Below are positions 46,421 to 56,935 of a DNA stretch of 64,000 bases, one piece after another. Positions within the stretch are counted from its first letter, which is position 1. Each line of letters begins with the position of its first letter. Both the position numbers and the translations under genes were made by a program. The stretch is from Plantago ovata. Its lineage: Eukaryota; Streptophyta; Magnoliopsida; Lamiales; Plantaginaceae. The stretch is from contig CM051456.1 of assembly GCA_028274465.1 (NCBI GenBank), forward strand, positions 84,616,753-84,680,752, in the 5' to 3' direction. The notes under the pieces are model-generated. The model was not told where the DNA came from and did no database searches. It worked only from the letters and a program-made list of their open reading frames with translations.

Positions 46421-47773
46421 GTGGTACCAGAGCCAGGTTAATTGATTACGTATAAATGTATATATATTGTATGCTTTTGTAGATATGTGGATGCAATTAA
46501 TTAAAAAATTTTATTTTTATATAAATTTAGAATTTATATTTTTCAAAAAAAAAATGAAATTTTTTTATATATATATATATTCCGACCGGGGCCGCCTGTG
46601 CGACGCAGGCGGCGGGCGCCCGGGGCGCCTGCGTGCCGCAGGCGCTTGGCGCCCGCGTGCCGCGGGCACCCGGGTGCCTGCGACCGCGGCGCCCGTGCCT
46701 GTGTGCCGCAGGCACCGGACGCCCGCCGCCGCAGGCACGATAGGGGACGGGACTAGGTCCCGTCCCATGTTTTAATATATATATATATTTTTCAGGGTTG
46801 GACCCAAAATCGAATTTTGAAAATTTTGAGGATTAAATTTTAAATTTGGAATATAAATATGATTTAATTGTAATTGTTTTTAACTAGAGCGGTTAAATTT
46901 AATTAGTATAAAGTTAAAAGGCTTATTTGTAATTTATCAATTTATTGTTTATTGCAAATTAGTCGTTCTACTTTTGAATTTTAGATTGAACACCTCCAAG
47001 GTTTCAAAAATTAAAATTAAGTCCTTCGGGGTTTCGAAAATTGCTACTTGGTCAATAGAATTTTCGATTTTTCAATCTAGTCCAAATTTTCAATTATTTC
47101 ATAGAGATTATAAGTATGGCATTATAATTTTCATAATGAAATTATGAAGTCATTTGGCATCCACATAGGCTACTACTTGTTTTGTATGCGCGATATGCTA
47201 TTGTTTGTCAATGCATGTTTAAATACCAAGTATTTTACTTTCCGTTCGACAGCTATGCATGCGAGGGTAGGCGGCGCCCTCTTATATGTCGGACCGCATA
47301 TTTTATGTATGGGTAGGCGGCATCCATTATGTGCTTGACCGCGTTTAGAACTAGAATGGATAGGCGACATCCATTACGTGTAGACCGCTCATGCATGATG
47401 GGTAGGCGGCGCCCTTATTTATTTGTAGATGACTGATAACAACCCTCAAGCGACAAGCCCCAACCCATATAAGTACAGAAATATATATATGTATATATTT
47501 CTGAGATGCTTTCCATAGGGTGCTTTAATTCTAAACTTTCATTGCGTTTTCTTGTATTGGCGACCTCATCTTACAGACTCGTAGTGATCATCAGATTAGA
47601 GTAAGCCTATGGTTATGACTTACTGCATATTGTATCTAGCGACCTCGATAGGTACAGTATGTAGGGAATCAGGTTAAATTAGATTTAACAACCAAGAGTT
47701 GCGTGACGCAATTGGATAGTCCTACCGGTCATATTATGCTATGCGACCAGCCCCCGTTGGAGTATAGCATAAT
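46421..47773 (+). mobile_element. Copia-P leader without recognisable gag
   Basis: It contains the primer site, AT-rich sequence, a GC-rich palindromic array (46583-46742), four GGTAGGCGGCGCC-type repeats (47262-47413) and a short ATG frame near 47427 (MTDNNPQATSPN) that looks like a gag start but soon ends. A 13-bp perfect inverted repeat stands at 47730-47776. No gag capsid, zinc knuckle or protease was seen. Confidence 0.75.
46583..46742 (+). repeat. GC-rich palindromic array, Copia-P leader
   Basis: Repeats of GCCTGCGTGCCGCAGGC type (stem GCCTGC/GCAGGC), with near-continuous G+C, lie in an otherwise AT-rich leader. Copia-M has only one or two units at the same place (664-717). Confidence 0.75.
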
Positions 47774-47776
47774 ATG
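47730..47776 (+). other. 13-bp inverted repeat before Copia-P pol
   Basis: CATATTATGCTAT (47730-47742) and ATAGCATAATATG (47764-47776) are perfect inverted copies around a 21-nt spacer. They stand exactly where gag and protease would join pol. Confidence 0.6.
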
Positions 47777-49230
47777 GATTTGGATCTTGGCCACTATGGT
47801 AACTTGTTGGACATTACCCGTATGTTTGTTGTGGGGGCAAGCATAGATTTACCTTCGGGACAATGTTTAGAACTTTATAATGTTTATTTTGTTCCATCCA
47901 TTGTCAGAAATATTATTTCCATTCCATTGTTAGACAATATGGGTTTTTCCTTTCGATTTGCGAATAATACTTGTTATTTTTCATTAAATGATCAGTATTA
48001 TGGAAAAGCTCGCTTAGTGAATGGTTTATATATTTTGCAAAGTAGTCTACCTTTATTTCAAATACATAACAAACAACCGTCTTCAAGTAGGAAGAATAAT
48101 CCATCTTATCTATGGCATTGTCGGCTAGGCCATATCAATGAAACACGGATTCAAAGACTAAGGAAGTTGGACTACTTAGAACCATTTGATTTTGAATCAT
48201 ATGGTACATGCGAATCATGTGTTAAGGGTAAGATGACGAACAAACCTTTTGTTGGACAAGGTGTTCGTGCCACTCGCTACTTAGAGCTCATACATACCGA
48301 TGTATGTGGACCTTTTAAAGTCCATGCGCGTGGGGGTTATCCTTACTTCGTTACCTTTACTGACGATTTCTCAAGGTATGGATATATTTATCTTATGAAG
48401 AATAAATCCGAGACCTTTGGGAAATTCAAGGAGTTTAGGAATGAGGTCGAGAATGAATTGAACCTAAGGATAGTCACTCTTCGATCAGATCGAGGAGGTG
48501 AATACCTTAGTGAAGAATTTATCGACTACTTGAAGGAAAATGGAATTCAATCGCAATGGACTCCTCCTGGAACACCACAGTTAAATGGTGTGTCTGAGAG
48601 GAGGAATCGAACCCTGTTAGACATGGTAAGATCAATGATTGGATTCTCGACTCTTCCAAAATATATGTGGGGATATGCACTACAAACTGCAATCTACATT
48701 CTGAACCGTGTACCATCTAAATCAGTGGAGAAAACTCCTTATGAGCTATGGAAGGGAAAGAATCCCTCAATAGGTTATCTTAGACCTTGGGGCTGTCCTG
48801 CGATAGTCAAATTGATGCTCACTGATAAGTTAGATGCCAAGGATGTCAAAGTATATTTCATAGGCTATCCTCGTCAGACGAGAGGCTATGAATTCTATCA
48901 TGCTGAAGATCACAAGGTGATCGTATCTAGAAACGTCAAGTTTTTAGAAGCTGAATACCTCGAAGAAGAGAGGTTAGATGACATGATAGAACTTGAAGAA
49001 ATTCAAGACTTTGACACGCTCGAACATGAGGTCTCTAAATCTTCTGATTTGGACTCAAATTCAGTGGGAGCTTTCGAAGCAGACAAGGGTAGTGATATTA
49101 CACTTGCTAGGCATGTCATACTCTGTGGGAGTCCTGTGATTAGATCAACAGTTGAAACCACACCAATAGAACCCGTTGTCAACCAACTTGTGCAACAAGT
49201 TGCACAAGAGAAGCCTCCCGAAAGGGAACA
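47774..49230 (+). pseudogene. Copia-P integrase
   Basis: The region starts in a protease-end/pre-integrase part ([46 protein letters not shown]). The DDE core has [11 protein letters not shown] (about 48287), [10 protein letters not shown] (about 48477) and the glutamate in [13 protein letters not shown] (about 48580). The C-terminal part ([24 protein letters not shown]) ends in an acidic tail. Confidence 0.88.
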
Positions 49231-49868
49231 GGGTCGCGCCCCGCGACCAGCTGCATCAGTACCCACTGATAATGTTCGTGTTACACGAAGCCAGAAAAGA
49301 AAAGCACCAGAACCAGTCGAGCTCCGTAGGTCGAAGAGGATCCTAAAAGGACCTAAGAAGCAAAGCCTTATGATAGAAGACATCAGTGAACTTGATGTCG
49401 GCTTATCAGATCGGGATGATCCCGAGACCTACAAAGAGGCAATAATTGATATTGACTCAGACAAATGGCAAGAGGCCATGGAATTGGAAATGGACTCCAT
49501 GTACCAGAATCAAGTTTGGAACTTGGTAGACTTGCCCCAAGGGGTTAGACCTATTGGGTGCAAATGGGTCTTTAAACGAAAGATAGATGCTGATGGCAAG
49601 GTATAAACGCACAAAGCTAGACTTGTGGCGAAAGGCTACACGCAAAGGTGTGGCATCGATTACGATGAAACCTTTTCACCGGTAGCAAAGTTGAAGTCCA
49701 TTCGAATTCTACTTGCGATCGCTGCCTACTATGATTATGAGATATAGAAGATGGATGTAAAGACTGCCTTCCTCAATGGCAACCTTGAGGAAGAGGTCTA
49801 TATGGTACAACCGGAAGGTTTTATTAGTAAAACCAGGCCAACTCTTGTATGCAAATTACAAAGATCCA
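49231..49868 (+). pseudogene. Copia-P reverse transcriptase, first part
   Basis: The linker ([18 protein letters not shown]) is followed by RT start blocks [53 protein letters not shown] and KMDVKTAFLNGNLEEEVYM. Athila-4 interrupts it at 49868/49869, with ATCCA at 49864-49868 repeated at 58228-58232. Confidence 0.87.
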
Positions 49869-51180
49869 TGATGAATGTGTATTTTACACTTTCATTCGAG
49901 TCTTTTTCACCTATTTTAGCTATCCTCTATGTTAATTTAGCTATATTTTAATGCATTTTATTAGAACAGTGTCACGTTTCCCTTTAGATTTTATTTTACA
50001 GGTTTTGGTTGAAATTCGAAGATTTCCGGGCAATTATATTGAAGTTGACAAGGAATTGGTGTTCCAGAAGCCTATTTGGAGTATCTGAAGGTTTTCGGAT
50101 AGGATTTGGAGTCTAGGGGTCGAATCTGGAGGTTAGAAAGCCACTAGAAGTCAGAAACCGAGTCCGAAAAGGGGAAGAAATCCAAAACCGCGTCGAAAAC
50201 ACGGAATTCTCGAAAAAACTGCCGGGCGAACCGCCACGGAGCTGGGGCGAACCGCCCCACACCGGGCGTACCGCCGGGCGTGTGGGGCGAACCGCCCCAC
50301 AATAATTCGAGGCCTATATATAGTTGCTCAGTTTTCTCCGAAAATCATATCTTTCCAGACCTACTTTCTCACCTCTCTCTGTAGTTTTAGGTAGGGACTT
50401 CCCAGAGCCTGTTCTGGGGGTCCGTAGCTTAGGGGATACTTTTTCATAGCAGTTTGGAGCTCGTAGGATCGCAATCATCCGGAGATTGACAACCTTCGGT
50501 AACTTTGTATCTTACAGTTTTATTCTACTTATTTTATTATATTCTTTCAACATGTTTTCTTCTATAATTTCTGTTGATTGCATGCCTATCATGAGTAGCT
50601 AAACTTATCGTTGGTGGTAGTATGTGAATTCTTAGCGAAGGGAAGATAATCATGCTAATGGCTATATCGCGCATTATACTCCGTGTCATTGCTTTATTTC
50701 GTTGATCAGGCACAACCTAAATTCTCGTATGTTGTATTAATTATTATGCACAATTGGACACTCGTCGACCTGGACGCGAGTTTATCTTCGTAGTGTTGAA
50801 TAATTACGGAACACATTAGGACAGTAGTGATTGACTTGTCAGACCAACTATCTTCGTAGTGCTTAATATTTGCATCAGGACACTAGATTGATTCAAAGAT
50901 CTCTATGCAAGACCGAGGAATTTATGCATGATTATCGACCCGTTATGCTAAGAAGGATCATACTATCACATATCTCCATTATCTGCTAGAAACCCCTTTG
51001 CTATCTGTTTGCTGTTTCTATATTCTAAATTAGATTTGATAAAGCTAGTTATAGTCCTGAGAGAACGACACCCGAGTCATTCTACTGCTACACTACGGTT
51101 TTCGTTGTAGTTGTGGATTGCCTTTGGCTAAATACAAATATTATTTGCTTGAATTCGGAGCACGACATCCGCGTTCATCA
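49869..51180 (+). repeat. Athila-4 5' LTR
   Basis: TGATGAATG...GTTCATCA. The palindrome cluster is at 50221-50303, the TATA box near 50313 and the primer site at 51184-51201. Confidence 0.95.
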
Positions 51181-51325
51181 AATTGGCGCCGTTGCCGGGG
51201 ACTATACTCCTTTTTTCTGTTTAATTTGTTTATATTTACAGCTTTAGATTCCTAATTCTATTAGTTTTAGTTTTCCTTTTTAATCTCTCTCTGATACTGC
51301 TTTCCTAGTCTGTTACAGATAGTGT

Positions 51326-53484
51326 ATGCCGCATACACATTCTGCAGGAACACCGCTTGCTGATTCAATTGCTGAGATCGATAGAGTCTACCACCAAAGA
51401 AGGCGACTACTTGAAAGGCGCGCACTAGAGGAAATAGAGGATACCGATTTCTCTGAATCTCTACTCACTCTTTTCAAGGAAATCGACGGAATGGCAGAAG
51501 CTAGACCACTGAAGGCATGGGTTCAACCCACCAAGGATCGTATGAGGGGACCGGCGATTGTTCTTTCGTCTGCAACCCGAGATCTGGAGATCAAGAACCA
51601 CGCATTCCAACAACTTCCGAGGTTCTATGGCTTATCAAGGGAATATGTGATGGGGTACTTGCACGATATCGGTGATTTCGTCGACCAACTCCCACGACCC
51701 GGAGCTGAAATAACAACGGACGAGTTGAGAATGAAGGTTTTTGCTATGGGACTTGGCGACAGAGCCATGTCATGGTTAAGTTCTCTTCCAGCAGGCTCGC
51801 TGGACACTTGGGAGAAGGTTTTTCAGCATTCATGGAGAAATACTTCCCTCACACCTTGACCACCGCGCTTAAGGCGCAAATCACTGGATTCAAGCAGGAC
51901 TATGATGAGACCATCTACACCACGTTTGAGAGATTCCAAGATCTCACGAACAAGTGCCCTCACCATGGTTTTGAACTTTTCGACCTAGTCCAACACTTCT
52001 ACAATGGACTAACCTTCGAGAACCAACAAGTGGTGGATTTCCAATGCCGAGGCAATATTTGGGAGGAAACCACAGAAGCCGTCTGGGCAGTTTTCGAAAG
52101 GCTTGCTAAGGTTTCGCAGCTCAAGGACCCAAGAGCAATGGTTAGGAGACGTGGACCTTAAGCTCCACCGACTCAAGAAGCCCCTATGTACAGGGGGAAT
52201 GGGGATCAATTCGAGTGCTTTACCAACGAATTGAAGCAAGTCCTCAAGAGCGCCACCGGAACAACTGTTTCGAACGAAGTATGCTGAATGTGCAAGAACT
52301 ATGGGCATGGGGCTCATTTGTGTAGATCGGAGCTGGCATATGATGATGGCAACTGGGCTCGAGGAGGCGAAGAAGAAGCCTTTGCTACGGAGTTTGGCAC
52401 TCAAGAAGTTAGCTACGGACAAGACGGTAGGAATCCTCGAGGTGGATTTTGGAGAAGAGGATTCCGAAACAATCAAGGATATGCACCGGCTAACCAAACT
52501 TATGGACCTAACCAAGACCGTAGTAGGCTAAACTATGGTAATGACCACTGCGAAAACCCCGCTCCGAAAGAGCCACCGAAGTTGAAGTCGGCTCAACTGA
52601 TGGAGAACTTGCTAAAGACGGTCGATCACACACAAAGTTTTCTCAAAGGTTATGAAGAAGATTCCGAGAAGACTAGGGCAAGGCTTGATAGGTTGGAAGA
52701 GAGCACTAGGCTTGCCCATCAAAAGATGCAAGAGTTGATCGACCGAGGAGCAAGTACGGAACAAGGCAAACTGCCTAGCAACACTGAGAAGTCGATGTCA
52801 TTTACCTTAGTGGGTGATCTAGCTGTTGAGATCACCATCAAAAAGGTTGCTAAGTGCGAGGGTTGCAAGAGGGAAATGCCCCCACAAGCCGAAGAAGAAG
52901 AGAAGGACCTTGGTACTAACAAAGGTGAAGAGGAGCAAGAGGATCCCGAGCCACTCCCTCAAAGTTTCGATGTTAAGGTCGGGATTGGGGAGCTTGAAGA
53001 TGTCCGAGCCACACTAGACACAGGATCCTACTCTAATGTGCTCCCTTTGAATGTTTTCGAGAAGAGTAACCTTAGAGAACTAACTGTGCATAAGGCTATT
53101 GTGCAACTGGCGGACGGATCCCTTGTGAAACCCGAAGGCGTTGTGAAGAATGTATTAGTCAAGATTGGTGAAGCTTCTGTCTACACCGATTTTGTAATTA
53201 TGCCGGCGTCAGCACCAGGAACGGGGGATGTCATACTCTTAGGACGAACATTCTTGACTAAGCAACGCTCCGTGATGGACATCTACCAAAGAACTTGCAC
53301 TATTGAAGTGGATGGCAAGCAACATGTGTTGCAAGCCATATCCGATCCACCTGATCCACCTGATACTTCTAACACTATTGATTACAGTGGTCTTAACGTC
53401 TATGTTCATTCTTATTCACAGGATCGAGGCACGGGAAGGAGACTCGTGAAGGGGAAGTCTAGTACCCTCAGAAGGAAAAGATAG
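51326..53484 (+). pseudogene. Athila-4 gag-protease
   Basis: It has the same domain order as Athila-2: gag capsid (FYGLSREYVMGYLHDIGDF; FQDLTNKCPHHGF), CCHC-type region (KNYGHGAHLC, about 52290-52320), coiled-coil linker, and protease with LDTGSYSNVLPLNVFEKS (about 53010) and GDVILLGRTFLTKQRSVMD. The end is near 53484, followed by the CCGGG/CCCGG hairpin. It is broken. Confidence 0.87.
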
Positions 53485-54596
53485 GCGAAGACAGGAGTCG
53501 AGTTAGAGACTTTAAACAATGGCGCTATCCGGGAGGCAACCCGGGGTTTTATCGCTTTCTTTACTGCTTTTCTGCATGCATTCATTCTTGAACTATTTGC
53601 TTCTCGTTTGCGAATTTGTTCATGTCTGTGTCGTATATGCTTTTGTTTGAGTGAGATTTTTCGAGTGGTTTTTTGAAAAAAAATTGGTTTCGGGGATTAA
53701 AACCGCATTTTCTGACGACAGGAACCGTCTCCCCGCATCGGGGAGCACGGGGCGAACCGCCCCACGTGGGGGGCGAACAGCCCCGTGTGGGGCGAACCGC
53801 CCCGCACCAGGGGCGAACCGCCCCACGGCTCCAGATGTTCAAAAACGCGGATTTCTTCCCCTTTTCCTCATTTTCTTCATATTTCATCATTTCTCCTCCC
53901 AAAAAACCCGAAAATCGCGATTTCATCTTCAAATCTTCATAACTTCTTCATTTCTTGACAAAATTTAGTGATCTTTAGCTTAAATCAAAGCCTATTACAT
54001 GATCTATCATCCCATCCGAACAGATTTCGTCCTTATGCGTTAGATTTTCAGATCTGAGGTATCATCCTTAGAACCCTAATTTTCAAATTTGGGGGTTTTC
54101 TAATTTGAGCTTCAATTATGCTTATTTGATGCATGGGTATGTTATTTGTGTGATTAGACATGTTATTTACTATCAATTGCATGCTCAATTTTGCTTGGAT
54201 TGTTGATTTGGGTATTTTGCTACTAGATGATATATCTTGTTATGCAATATGTCTTTATCTTTGATTTCTTGCATACGATTGTGTTTGATGTAATGTTGGT
54301 AGATTTTACGATAGAATGCTTAATTGTTGTGTATGAGGATTTATGATGGTAGAATTTTTCGCTATTATGGTATGAATTGAGCCTTGTTATCTAGGATATT
54401 GGTTGTCTAGTCAGAGCATAATGTGATGTATTGCATGTAGAAGTTACATTGGTATGTTGCGTGATGAAGAAGCTAGGCTAGACATTAGGGTTTGGGGAGC
54501 TCGATTGTTGATTTTATCACTTGTATATTTCGTTCTTACACTAGCATATGCATGAGTCAGTTTTGTGTCATACGAGGTACTAACTGTTGTTTGTAG
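53485..54596 (+). other. Athila-4 leader: hairpin, palindrome cluster, intron-like segment
   Basis: The hairpin is at 53529-53544, the palindrome cluster (GGGGCGAACCGCCCC variants) at 53740-53830, and the AT-rich GT..AG segment at 54059-54596 (538 bp). No coding sequence is seen. Confidence 0.7.
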
Positions 54597-55372
54597 GAAC
54601 CATACCAAGGGAAATGAGCATTCCCGTATGATTGTTGTGAAGAACCATGTCAAGGAAGGTGACCTCGATAGATGTGCGTTCGAGCCAAGGGGTTTTGCAA
54701 CAACGTCGTGGATTATCCAAGAGGAGGAGCTAGAGTACACCTGGAGTAAGGACTCCTATGCCTATTCATGCACCATCGAAGTGACAGAAACCGTTATTAC
54801 GTCAACACTCCATCACGAGGACTGCAAAGTTCGAGTGAACTGGAAGGCACCGGGACATTCTGGCCGCGACGGATTCAATCTTGAGTTCGTAGTTGCTAGA
54901 AGATTCCGAAGCGCTAGCTTGGCTCCAAAACATAATGACATGGGTGCCCAGCCCCTCGTTGGGGTGCCCCTTGCCTGCCTCTAAAGGGAGTATCATATAG
55001 ACATCGGTCGCATCAACCGTAGAGAATGTGGTCGAAATTGGAAAAAATGGTAGAAGACTTCCGAGTATCCGAGCAGCTTAGTGAAACCTTCTCGTGATGT
55101 AAAACGTTGGAGGGGGAGGTCCTGATACCACTGCCCTTTCCCCTTCAACAGTTCACATCCTATTGGAGGGCTTTAGGATGGAGGATTCCATAACAGCGGC
55201 GGCTAATCTTGAGGATTCTACTCGACAATGCAACTCTACTGGCGATGATGATGGTGACAGTAGTGACAATGAAGGCCATACGGGCAATGATGATTCTAAT
55301 GGAGGAGTTGTTCCTGTCCGGCCTATAAATGGAACTACCGCACCTACCAGAAGACCTGATGACCACCTATAA
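54597..55372 (+). pseudogene. Athila-4 second ORF, unrecognised
   Basis: The frame behind the leader reads RCAFEPRGFATTSWIIQ, EELEYTWSKDSYAYSC, WKAPGHSGRDGFNLEFVVARR, and near its end an acidic, Asp/Gly/Asn-rich part (55163-55372) closing RPDDHL. It is nearly the same as in Athila-2. The family is not recognised. A few breaks are present. Confidence 0.55.
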
Positions 55373-56935
55373 AGCTCCCAGAGCAGGCCCAATAAATCAC
55401 AAGCAGCATACTCAGCCGACCGAGGCCAAACCATGGGGTAACATCTAGTATTACATCTTATTTCCTCATTTTCTTACTGCTAGGGACTAGCATTAATTTC
55501 ATGAGGGGGGATGGGATTTAAGTGATCTGATGTTGATAGTTTGGAGCTTGGTATTGGTAGGATGAGTATAGTACCTCGCATGCTTTATCCGTTTGCATTT
55601 GCATTTGCACGTTTACTGCTTTCTTAGATTTTTTAGGTTGCATTCACTACATTCATCCTAGGATAGTCTTGCATATTTTATATGGAGTTTATTGCCGATT
55701 TTTTGAATTTTTTTATTGGGTAGATCAACTAACTATGCCATTAATCGTATGCTTCATCTCTATGAATTTGTTTGAGGTGTTTCTCGCTTGGCTTGTCACA
55801 TTTATGTATTGCACTTAGTTGAGCTTGGTAGTCTCGACATCACTTAGTGGTGTTTTCTCTACTGCGGTTCACGAAGGCCTTTATAATAGGATGATGCATG
55901 TTAGGGTCTTATGGTTGTTTTCCCGAGTAATTATGTACCTAAGAGGCAACAAGTCTTCACCATGCTTTGAGATTGCTAAATGCCTAGGAAGGAGGTAGTG
56001 TGAGGTTGTGTGATCCTTTGTTTATAACATATTCTTCCGAATCGTGAGGGGGTTACACCATCATTAGACTTGTTTCTGTTTTTCATTTTCGTATCGTGAG
56101 TTTATTTTTCATTTTCCGTAAATTTTGTACTCCAACCTATTCTTTCGAATAGGTTTGGGGAAGTCGTGTGAGTCATTTTCTTTCTCTTTTTGTTTTGCTA
56201 CTGCTGGCTAAAAAAAATCGAAAAAAAAGAAAGAAAGGAAAAATTCCAGAAAAAAAAGAAGAATCTGGAAGGAAAAAAGGAAAAAAAGAAAAGACCCCAA
56301 AAAAGCAAAAGAAGTGTCCAAAAAAGGAAGCCAAATAGCAGTTAGCAAAGTGTTGAGTCTTTTCCAATTCGTGTAATGTTCGTAATAGTGTTTTTCTATT
56401 CTTTATCTTTTTTGTCTTGAGTGTCATCTGTTCTAGACCACCCTCGTCCTGCCATTCAGGAAGTGGTGAATAGCTTAAGACTTTACTTGAGAGCTGGTAG
56501 AATAGGGGAGAGTTATCTTTTATAGGGAACCCTCCTTCGTTTGATGAGAGCCAGTACTGGTTCGACCTCTTTTGAGGAAAAGTCTTAACATGGTGGAACA
56601 GCAGTAAGTCCTTAGTTTCATAGGCACGGGGCAACCATTCGTATCTTAGCATGTTTCATTACGTCGTCACTGACTAGGTCCAGGTAGAGAATGTTACGAG
56701 AGACTATCTTGTCTTGACATAAGTGCTTATGTGGATGTGTATAAGTCAATCGAGGTATTCTACAACCTATATTCATGCTTTGATTTATATGGTTTTTGTT
56801 CATACGTTATTTGGTAGATTCAGTAGATTAGTTCATTTTATTTGACATGAAACTCCATTTTGTGTCTTGCATGTTTTTTGTATTAGAGTCTAGCTTAGTT
56901 GCTTGAGGACAAGCAAAGGTTCGGTTTGGGGAGTT
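55373..56935 (+). mobile_element. Athila-4 3' non-coding region
   Basis: It holds an intact stem-loop AACCTATTC/GAATAGGTT (56134-56155) and a decayed first partner (about 56026), the purine tract (56208-56334) and the PPT before the LTR (56924-56935). Nothing coding is seen. Confidence 0.8.

Noticed and set aside
46467-46775. Arg/Ala/Pro-rich frames on both strands of the GC-rich leader array
   Set aside because: They are products of palindromic GC repeats; they are not kept in Copia-M.
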